From: Acidimicrobiia bacterium
Lineage (GTDB): Bacteria > Actinomycetota > Acidimicrobiia > IMCC26256
DNA length: 5,085 nucleotides
Direction of reading: 5' to 3'
Assembly: GCA_023262065.1 (NCBI GenBank)
Contig: JALRDW010000001.1
Coordinates: 1 to 5,085 of the forward strand
A program made the position numbers and the translations under genes. The notes beneath the pieces were generated by a model. It saw only the letters and a list, made by a program, of their open reading frames with translations. It was not told where the DNA came from and made no database searches. The stretch's first letter is position 1; every line of letters starts with the position of its first letter. This document shows positions 1 to 5,085 of this stretch, piece by piece.

Positions 1-641
1 TCGACGAGAGCTCCGAATCGGGCCTCGGACCGCCGCAGATCAGCGATCGCGATGGCGAGATCCTCGGCCGCCTCCGTGAGACCCTCGCTCACGACGCGCC
101 GCTCGGTGACCTGTGTGAACAGGGCGGCGACCGCCTGGAGCACGGTGATGTCCTCGGTGGTCCACGGCACCGCGCCCGTGACCGAGTCGAACCCGATCAC
201 ACCGACGAGGCGTCCACCGCGCACGAGGGGCACCTCGAGGATCGCCGTGATGCCCTGGTCGATGAGGTACCGGCGGTCCTCGGCCCAGTCATCGGGCAGG
301 CCCATCACGGACCGGATCTCGTTCACCCGCAGCGCCTCGAGCGTGGCCTGCTGCCGGGGCGCCTCGTCGAACGACCGGCCCTGCTCGTCATCGATGCTCG
401 ACGGGATGCCCTCGGCGCACCACTCGTGGGTCATGAAGGTCAGGGACGTGTCCCCCTCGTACCGGATCACGTAGGCACGATCCGCACCGACGAACGAACC
501 GATGTCGGCGAGCGCATCGGACACGGCTGCGTCGAACCCCATGTCATCGATATCCGTGAACCGCTCGAACACGCGGCCGAGCAGGGCCTCGAACGCGAGG
601 GCGCGCTTGACGGACTCGATGCCGGAGCCGGTCGGTTCCAT
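1..641 (-). CDS. GAF-domain sensory/signalling protein, N-terminal part (PAS domain probably follows); partial at left edge
   Basis: The frame is open from an ATG at 641 to the window edge, giving 213 residues and no stop, so the C-terminal output domain is missing. Residues about 22-180 form a GAF domain of the type found in diguanylate cyclases and hybrid histidine kinases. Its marks are GADRAYVIRYEGD (52-64), THEWCAEGI (71-79), ITAILEVPLVRGGRLVGVIGFDS (131-153) and PWTTEDITVLQAVA (159-172). A helical linker (about 175-205) then leads into RRSEARFGALV, which looks like the first residues of a PAS domain. GAF and PAS domains bind small ligands or cofactors, or transmit signals. The effector (kinase, GGDEF or phosphatase) cannot be told from here. 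The protein is probably cytoplasmic, with no signal peptide or membrane segment seen. The ATG has AGGTGG 11 bases upstream. An in-frame GTG at 656-654, with AGGGAG 4 bases upstream, is a real alternative and adds five residues. The gap to the upstream amidohydrolase stop is about 75 bases. Confidence 0.85.
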   Translation of the reverse strand, partial: MEPTGSGIESVKRALAFEALLGRVFERFTDIDDMGFDAAVSDALADIGSFVGADRAYVIRYEGDTSLTFMTHEWCAEGIPSSIDDEQGRSFDEAPRQQATLEALRVNEIRSVMGLPDDWAEDRRYLIDQGITAILEVPLVRGGRLVGVIGFDSVTGAVPWTTEDITVLQAVAALFTQVTERRVVSEGLTEAAEDLAIAIADLRRSEARFGALV

Positions 642-716
642 GAGCGAACGATCCACCTGTCTCCCTGGCGCAGCGACCACCAAGCGTGAGACTAGACGAC
701 GTTGTGCGGTCGCGGT

Positions 717-2402
717 TCAGGCCCGGGAGAACTCGCGGATCACGCGGCCCGGGCGGTTCCCGGTGTGGTGCCCGTGCTCGGTGACGACCTCACCGTTCAC
801 GATCGTGGCCGCGTACCCGGTCGCGCGGACCTTGAGCCGTCCCTTGCCGTTCGGGAAGTCGAAGGTGTACTCCGGGTAGGCGGTCTGGATGCGCTCCGGA
901 TCGAACACGTTGACGTCGGCGTAGGCACCGACCCGCAACGTGCCGCGGTCGGCGAGACCGATCACCGCCGCCGGCTTCGCGGTCAGGTCGTTGACCGCCT
1001 TCTCGAGCGAGACCCGCCGCCGCTCCCTGCCCCAGTAGGCGAGGTAGTGCGTCGGCGCATCGGCGTCACAGATCTGGCCCGCGTGGGCACCGGCGTCCCC
1101 GAGTCCGGGACACACGTTGTCGAGCTGGAGGTACTCGCCGAGCGACTCGCCGTCGCGGTTGAAGAACCAGACGTTGAAGAGCGCGCGACCCTCGGACTCG
1201 AGCAACTGGTCGATGACGATCTCGACCGGGTGGACACCCGCCGCCGCTGCGAGATCCGCCAACGAACCGGCGGCCGTGGTGTCGTAGACCGGCAGGTCCT
1301 CCGTACCGAGCGGGTGGATCATCGCCGGGTCGTACCAGGTGCCCTTCCGGCGACCCTCCTCGATGAGCTCGGCGCGCGTCGCCGGATCGCAGAGCGCCGC
1401 GAAGCGCTCCTCGATCGACGGGAGCGCCATGATCCGTCCCCACGCGGTACCGGCGACCGGCGCCACCTGGGCCAGACCCACCAGCATGCCGCCGGGTCGG
1501 GTCTGGGCGACCGAGGTGATGCGCCCGACGTTCTCGTTCGTCGACCGGAGGAACCCGTCCATCCCCTCGACGCCGGCGATGCCGCTCCCGCCGACGCCAC
1601 CCGAGAACAGCACATCCCCGGCCCGTTCGGCCATCGCGTGCAACAGCCCGAACTCGCCCATGGTGCGATCACCGAGGAAGTCCGGCACGGCCTGGAAGAT
1701 GCCACCACCACCGTCGTTCATGCCGTCGGCGATCGCCAGGTACTCCGCGGTGTCGGCGAACGTGCCGGGGACCTGACGACCGTCCGGGATCGTGTGGATG
1801 AGGATGCGGGAGGTCGAGAACCCGACCGCACCGCCCTCGATCGACTCCGCCGCGATCTCACGCATCCTCGCGAGTTCGGCCGGCGTGGCCTGCTCGTCGG
1901 AGATCGCGCGCTCCCCCATCACGTGGTACCGGAGCGCGCAGTGTCCGACCATGCCGACGACGTTGAGCGCGGGTTGCATCCGCTCGACCGCGTCGAGGTA
2001 CTGCGGGTAGGTCTCCCAGTCCCACGCCATCCCGTCGAGGATGGCGTCGCGCGGGATGTCCTCGACGCTCTCCATCATCTCGGCGAGGAACGTGCGGTCC
2101 TCGGGCCTGACCGGCGCGAAGGTCACGCCGCAGTTCCCCATGAGCACGGTGGTAACGCCGTGCCAGGAGGATGACGTCATCATCGGGTCCCACGCGACCT
2201 GGGCGTCGAGATGGGTATGCAGATCCACGAAGCCCGGGGTGACGACGAGCCCGCGGGCATCGATCTCCCGACTGGCGGTCTCGCCGCCGAGATCACCGAT
2301 GGCGACGATCCGATCGCCGTCGATCGCGACGTCGGCCCGGATCGAGGGGCCGCCGGTCCCGTCGATGACGGTGCCGTTCCGGATGATGAGGTCGTGCGGC
2401 AC
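717..2402 (-). CDS. D-aminoacylase-like amidohydrolase (N-acyl-D-amino-acid deacylase family protein)
   Basis: This is a 561-residue metal-dependent hydrolase of the amidohydrolase superfamily, closest in pattern to the N-acyl-D-amino-acid deacylase group (COG3653 type). The N-terminal beta-sandwich half is DLIIRNGTVIDGTG (4-17), then GDRIVAIGDL. The TIM barrel opens with VVTPGFVDLHTHLDAQ (53-68), where H62 and H64 are the HxH metal motif. GNCGVTFAP follows (89-97), with C91 matching the bridging metal Cys of D-aminoacylase. Further motifs are GHCALR (153-158), GAVGFSTSR (191-199), GDAGAHAG (435-442, D436 probably the catalytic Asp), and the closing sandwich RGTLRVGAYADVNVFDP (486-502). Length fits the family (roughly 480-580). 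The protein is cytoplasmic, with no signal peptide seen. The GTG start is chosen because GGGAGGG lies 5 bases upstream and the family N-terminus begins there; the open frame extends further upstream but reads as non-protein-like sequence across the 3' end of the neighbouring gene. Two zinc-ligand histidines of the characterised enzyme seem absent, so D-amino-acid deacylation is not assured. It lies 71 bases downstream of the molybdoenzyme. Confidence 0.9.
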   Translation of the reverse strand: MPHDLIIRNGTVIDGTGGPSIRADVAIDGDRIVAIGDLGGETASREIDARGLVVTPGFVDLHTHLDAQVAWDPMMTSSSWHGVTTVLMGNCGVTFAPVRPEDRTFLAEMMESVEDIPRDAILDGMAWDWETYPQYLDAVERMQPALNVVGMVGHCALRYHVMGERAISDEQATPAELARMREIAAESIEGGAVGFSTSRILIHTIPDGRQVPGTFADTAEYLAIADGMNDGGGGIFQAVPDFLGDRTMGEFGLLHAMAERAGDVLFSGGVGGSGIAGVEGMDGFLRSTNENVGRITSVAQTRPGGMLVGLAQVAPVAGTAWGRIMALPSIEERFAALCDPATRAELIEEGRRKGTWYDPAMIHPLGTEDLPVYDTTAAGSLADLAAAAGVHPVEIVIDQLLESEGRALFNVWFFNRDGESLGEYLQLDNVCPGLGDAGAHAGQICDADAPTHYLAYWGRERRRVSLEKAVNDLTAKPAAVIGLADRGTLRVGAYADVNVFDPERIQTAYPEYTFDFPNGKGRLKVRATGYAATIVNGEVVTEHGHHTGNRPGRVIREFSRA

Positions 2403-2473
2403 GTGAACCCTCCCGTCGTGGAACCCCAACGCTAGCGACCGGGCCGGGGCCGCCGCACGGGGACGGACGCGGA
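2403..2473. other. Intergenic gap between molybdoenzyme and amidohydrolase
   Basis: This 71-base spacer holds the amidohydrolase ribosome binding site and a very GC-rich tract at about 2440-2465. The palindrome GCTAGC sits at about 2431-2436. I see no T-run after a hairpin, so there is no recognisable intrinsic terminator, and no confident -35/-10 pair. Read-through from the upstream gene is therefore plausible but not shown. Confidence 0.4.
2408..2414 (-). promoter_or_regulatory. Ribosome binding site of the amidohydrolase
   Basis: On the minus strand this reads GGGAGGG, followed by TTCAC and then the GTG codon at 2402-2400. It is the clearest Shine-Dalgarno sequence in the window, and it fixes the non-ATG start of the amidohydrolase against the much longer open frame that continues upstream. 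Confidence 0.7.
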
Positions 2474-4702
2474 TCAGGCGGGTTCGACCGTGACCGGGAA
2501 CCCGTTGACGGCATGGGTCGCACTGGGTGCGTCGATGCGATCGCCGGGCACGATGAGGTTGGCGTTCACCCCCGGGTACCGCCGGGCGACCCCGAGGTGC
2601 ACGCCCTCGACGTCGTGCCCCCACCCGTGCGGGAGGCTCACGACACCCGGCATCATCTCGTCGCTCACCTCGACCGGCGCCACCACGGACCCGGCGCTCG
2701 AGGTGATCCGGGCCGGACCTCCATCGACCAGCCCGCGGGCGGCGGCGTCCCGCGGGTGCACGAGGAGGGTGCAGCGATCGCGACCCTTCACGAGGATCTC
2801 GACGTTGTGCAGCCACGAGTTGTTCGACCGAACGTGGCGGCGCCCGATCATGACGAGGTCGTCACGACGCGCCGCATCGAGTCGGACCCGGAGGCGGTCC
2901 ACGTCGGCGACGATGTGGTCGGGCGCCAGTTCGAGCCGTCCGGAGTCGGTGGCGAGGAACTCCGGGAGCCGCGGTTCGAGCGGTCCGAGGTCGACCCCCT
3001 TCGGGTGCTCGCGCAGGCGGGCCAGTGTCCAACCGTCGGGGCGCTCGCCGAAGTGGTCGCCGTGCGGTGAGATGCGGATCTGGAGGTCGAGCATCCGGTC
3101 GGGTCCGCGTGCCGCCCCCGCCATCGCGACGATCTCGGCCGCGTCCCGCCCGCCGAGCGGCAGCGACGGGTCGTCGATGATGACCTGGACCAGCCCGCCG
3201 AACACGAGGTCGTCCCACATCGCAGTGTCGATCGGCAGCGGTTGACCGTTCACGATCGCACCGAGCATGACGAGCAGCTCCCACTCGCGCGGACGATCGG
3301 GGTCGGGTGGGAAGACCGGTTCGGAGTAGCGGGCCCCGTTGCGGATCGCGAACTGCCAGATCAGCGAGTCGTAGTGGGGCTGTTCGAGGAAGGACTCCCC
3401 CGGCAGGATGACGTCGGCGTGGCGCGTCGTCTCGTTCACGAACAGATCCACCGACACCATGAAGTCGAGGCTCGGGAGCGCGCGGTCGAGCCGGCCGGCG
3501 TCGGGCATCGAGACCGCCGGGTTGCCGGCGATCGTCACGAGCGCACGCACCCGGCCCTCCCCGGGGGTGTCGATCTCCTCGGCGAGGCAGGCCGCCGGCA
3601 CCTGCCCCAGCACCTCCGGCGCCCCGCGGACCCGGCTGCGCCAGGTGCCGAAGGTGAATCCCTGCGGCGGTCGGAAGGAGGTGAGGGAGGTGGCCAGCGG
3701 CGTCGGGAACATCACGCCGCCAGTGCGATCGAGGTTGCCGGTGATCACGTTGAGGACGAGCACGAGCCATGACGCCAACGTCCCGAACTCCTGGGTGCAC
3801 AGCCCGATACGGCCGTACACCGCGGCCGTGGGCGCCGCGGCGAGCGCGCGGGCGAGGCGACGGATCGTGGCCGCATCCACGCCGGTCGCATCGGCGACAC
3901 GCTCGGGCGTGACGCCGGCCACCGCGTCGCGCACCGCGTCGAGCCCGTTCGTGAACGGGGCGAGGCGGCCGAGGTCGGCGAGTCCCTCGTCGAGGATGAC
4001 CCCCACCATCGCGCCGAGCAGCAGCGCGTCGGTCCCCGGTCGGATCGGCACCCACTCGTCGGCGTGGTCGACGGTCCCGGTGCGCCGAGGATCGACCACG
4101 GTCACCCGGCCGCCGCGGGCCCGGATCGCGTCGAGCCGGCCGAGCACGTCGGGCGCGGCCATGAGGCTGCCCTGCGACGCGCTCGGATTCCCTCCGAGGA
4201 TGACGAGGTGGTCGGTACGGTCGAGGTCCGGTACCGGGATCGCCCACATGTGGCCGAACGCCAACGCGCTCAGGACGTTCTGGGGCCACTGGTCGACCGT
4301 GCCCGGGGAGTAGATCTGCGCGCCGTCCACCATGGGGACGAACACCGGGATGCCGGCCGCGAGCTGGAAGGAGTGGGCCACCGGGTTCCCGATGTAGACG
4401 GCGAGCGCATGACGCCCGTGCTCGGCCACGACGTCCCCCAGACGCTCGGCGATGAGACCGAGCGCCTCATCCCAGGTGGCCTCACGGAACCCGTCGCCCT
4501 CGCGGATGAGGGGCACCCGCACGCGGTCGGGATCCTCGTGGAGCCGACCGAGCGCGGTGCCCTTCGGGCAGAGGTACCCCCGGGACCAGACGTCCTCGCG
4601 ATCACCGCGCACGACCGTGACGTGCCGGTCGTCGTCGATCGTGAGCTCGAGGCCGCACATGGCCTCGCAGAACGGGCAGGTCCGGTGCGCGGTCGTCGTC
4701 AC
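2474..4702 (-). CDS. Molybdopterin-dependent oxidoreductase, formate dehydrogenase-like (bis-MGD, 4Fe-4S)
   Basis: This 742-residue catalytic subunit belongs to the DMSO reductase/formate dehydrogenase superfamily. The N-terminal 4Fe-4S domain has CPFCEAMC (C9, C12, C16) and the fourth cysteine in GYLCPKG (C45). K47 matches the conserved Lys between the cluster and the pterin. The central molybdopterin domain (about 60-480) includes ILGGNPSAS (168-176), VVDPRRTGTVDHADEWVPIR (202-221), TGNLDRTGG (321-329), IAGNPAVSMPD (391-401) and HADVILPGESFLEQ (428-441). The C-terminal dinucleotide-binding domain (about 615-738) has RSNNSWLHN (625-633), SLPHGWGH (689-696) and GVNANLIV (711-718). No twin-arginine signal precedes the cluster, so it is probably cytoplasmic. 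There is no Cys or Sec in the expected Mo-ligand segment (122-149, around YSPGTVDQWPQ), so formate oxidation cannot be assumed and the substrate is unknown. No electron-transfer partner or FdhD-type gene is visible. The GTG at 4702 is chosen because it gives the usual short leader before the first Cys. It has no good Shine-Dalgarno, and in-frame GTGs at 4729 and 4735 are alternatives. Confidence 0.92.
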   Translation of the reverse strand: MTTTAHRTCPFCEAMCGLELTIDDDRHVTVVRGDREDVWSRGYLCPKGTALGRLHEDPDRVRVPLIREGDGFREATWDEALGLIAERLGDVVAEHGRHALAVYIGNPVAHSFQLAAGIPVFVPMVDGAQIYSPGTVDQWPQNVLSALAFGHMWAIPVPDLDRTDHLVILGGNPSASQGSLMAAPDVLGRLDAIRARGGRVTVVDPRRTGTVDHADEWVPIRPGTDALLLGAMVGVILDEGLADLGRLAPFTNGLDAVRDAVAGVTPERVADATGVDAATIRRLARALAAAPTAAVYGRIGLCTQEFGTLASWLVLVLNVITGNLDRTGGVMFPTPLATSLTSFRPPQGFTFGTWRSRVRGAPEVLGQVPAACLAEEIDTPGEGRVRALVTIAGNPAVSMPDAGRLDRALPSLDFMVSVDLFVNETTRHADVILPGESFLEQPHYDSLIWQFAIRNGARYSEPVFPPDPDRPREWELLVMLGAIVNGQPLPIDTAMWDDLVFGGLVQVIIDDPSLPLGGRDAAEIVAMAGAARGPDRMLDLQIRISPHGDHFGERPDGWTLARLREHPKGVDLGPLEPRLPEFLATDSGRLELAPDHIVADVDRLRVRLDAARRDDLVMIGRRHVRSNNSWLHNVEILVKGRDRCTLLVHPRDAAARGLVDGGPARITSSAGSVVAPVEVSDEMMPGVVSLPHGWGHDVEGVHLGVARRYPGVNANLIVPGDRIDAPSATHAVNGFPVTVEPA

Positions 4703-4758
4703 GGGTGTCGACGTTACGCGTCCCCGCACCGACACGCGCCGGCGGATCGGCCCGCCGA
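4703..4758. other. Intergenic gap between the ccdA-like gene and the molybdoenzyme, with a small hairpin at its edge
   Basis: The gap is about 56 bases. A perfect 6-bp inverted repeat, GATCGG-CCCG-CCGATC (4745-4760), overlaps the stop codon of the ccdA-like gene. No T-run follows it on the minus strand, so it is at most a weak terminator or RNA-stabilising hairpin. No clear Shine-Dalgarno or promoter for the molybdoenzyme is visible here. Confidence 0.3.
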
Positions 4759-5085
4759 TCAGCCCAGTTCGACAAGACGGTCGAGACCCAGTGCGTCCAG
4801 CACCCGGGTCAGCCAGGACGACAGCATCCACATCCGATCGAGCAGGAGCAGGACGCCGAACACCGCGAGCACCCCGGCCGAGACGAAGGTGAGGGTCCGC
4901 AGGTGGCGCTTCACGAACTCGAGCGGCGCGGCCCAACGCCCGAACGCCAGCCCGACGGCCAGGAACGAGACCGCCATCCCGGCGGAGTACGAGGCGAGCA
5001 GCAGCACCGCCCGGGGACCGGTCTCGGTGGCCGCCACGCCGAACACCGCCGCGATGATCGGACCGAGACACGGAGACCACCCGAA
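4759..5085 (-). CDS. CcdA-family cytochrome c biogenesis / thiol-disulfide transport membrane protein, C-terminal part (partial at right edge)
   Basis: The frame is open to the window edge. The 108 visible residues begin FGWSPCLGPIIAAVFGVAAT, the hallmark second-cysteine motif of CcdA/DsbD transmembrane domains (W-[ST]-P-C-[IL]-G-P), with the conserved Cys at visible residue 6. Two further hydrophobic segments follow at about 27-47 (LLLASYSAGMAVSFLAVGLAF) and 65-87 (LTFVSAGVLAVFGVLLLLDRM), separated by a basic, cytoplasm-like loop (FVKRHLR). It ends in a short amphipathic tail. CcdA proteins sit in the cytoplasmic membrane and pass electrons from cytoplasmic thioredoxin outward through two membrane cysteines, serving cytochrome c maturation or extracytoplasmic thiol proteins. 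The first cysteine and the N-terminal helices lie outside the window. An internal GTG at 5046 could be mistaken for the start, but the motif upstream of it shows that the gene is longer. It precedes the molybdoenzyme on the same strand. Confidence 0.85.
   Translation of the reverse strand, partial: FGWSPCLGPIIAAVFGVAATETGPRAVLLLASYSAGMAVSFLAVGLAFGRWAAPLEFVKRHLRTLTFVSAGVLAVFGVLLLLDRMWMLSSWLTRVLDALGLDRLVELG

Noticed and set aside
52..689. Plus-strand open frames at the left end (52-474, 426-689)
   Set aside because: They lie opposite the GAF-domain gene, whose translation carries a clear conserved signature; the plus-strand products are compositionally biased.
702..2174. A 490-codon open frame on the plus strand opposite the amidohydrolase
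   Set aside because: Its translation is rich in Arg, Gly, Asp and Val with no recognisable domain. It is antisense to a clearly conserved enzyme, and long antisense open frames are expected in DNA of this GC content.
2403..2816. N-terminal extension of the amidohydrolase to 2816
   Set aside because: The extra residues are Arg/Gly/Pro-rich, overlap the conserved C-terminal domain of the molybdoenzyme in another frame, and lie upstream of a strong ribosome binding site with a GTG at the family N-terminus.
2862..4289. A 475-codon minus-strand frame inside the molybdoenzyme
   Set aside because: The translation is Arg/Pro/Gly-dominated and low in complexity, in a shifted frame of a gene with intact motifs from end to end.
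3408..4313. A 301-codon plus-strand open frame opposite the molybdoenzyme
   Set aside because: It is Ser/Arg/Thr/Pro-rich with no domain, and its ends match no operon or ribosome binding site.
4745..4760. 6-bp hairpin as an intrinsic terminator of the ccdA-like gene
   Set aside because: The stem is short and no T-run follows on the minus strand; such inverted repeats arise often by chance in GC-rich DNA.
4703..5080. N-terminal extension of the molybdoenzyme to 5080
   Set aside because: It would overlap the CcdA-like coding sequence in another frame, and the added residues resemble no known leader. The 4Fe-4S cysteine motif normally sits near the N-terminus in non-exported members.

Overview
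The window is a very GC-rich bacterial segment that is almost entirely coding. All four genes lie on the minus strand. The extreme GC bias, the frequent GTG starts, and the resemblance of the amidohydrolase and the molybdoenzyme to proteins I associate with Actinomycetota (possibly Acidimicrobiia-like) suggest a high-GC actinobacterium. That placement is an inference from style, not a database result.

Layout in the direction of transcription, from high to low coordinates: (1) 4759-5085, the C-terminal part of a CcdA-family membrane protein, cut by the right edge; (2) 2474-4702, a 742-residue cytoplasmic molybdopterin/4Fe-4S oxidoreductase of the formate dehydrogenase-like superfamily; (3) 717-2402, a 561-residue D-aminoacylase-like amidohydrolase; (4) 1-641, the N-terminal part of a GAF-domain sensory protein that appears to run into a PAS domain, cut by the left edge. 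The gaps are about 56, 71 and 75 bases. No stretch over 300 bases lacks a gene, and I see no RNA gene, insertion sequence or CRISPR array.

The shared strand and short gaps allow a common transcript, but nothing in the sequence proves one. The molybdoenzyme and the amidohydrolase could serve one catabolic route, since both are substrate-processing enzymes without assigned substrates. The CcdA-like gene (thiol/disulfide or cytochrome c maturation) and the GAF/PAS sensor may only be neighbours.

The most interesting points are enzymological. The molybdoenzyme has no cysteine or selenocysteine where formate dehydrogenases carry the Mo ligand. The amidohydrolase keeps the HxH and Cys metal motifs but seems to lack two of the histidines that bind zinc in characterised D-aminoacylase. 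Standard names for both would therefore overstate what is known. I found no convincing evidence of a wholly new multi-gene system.
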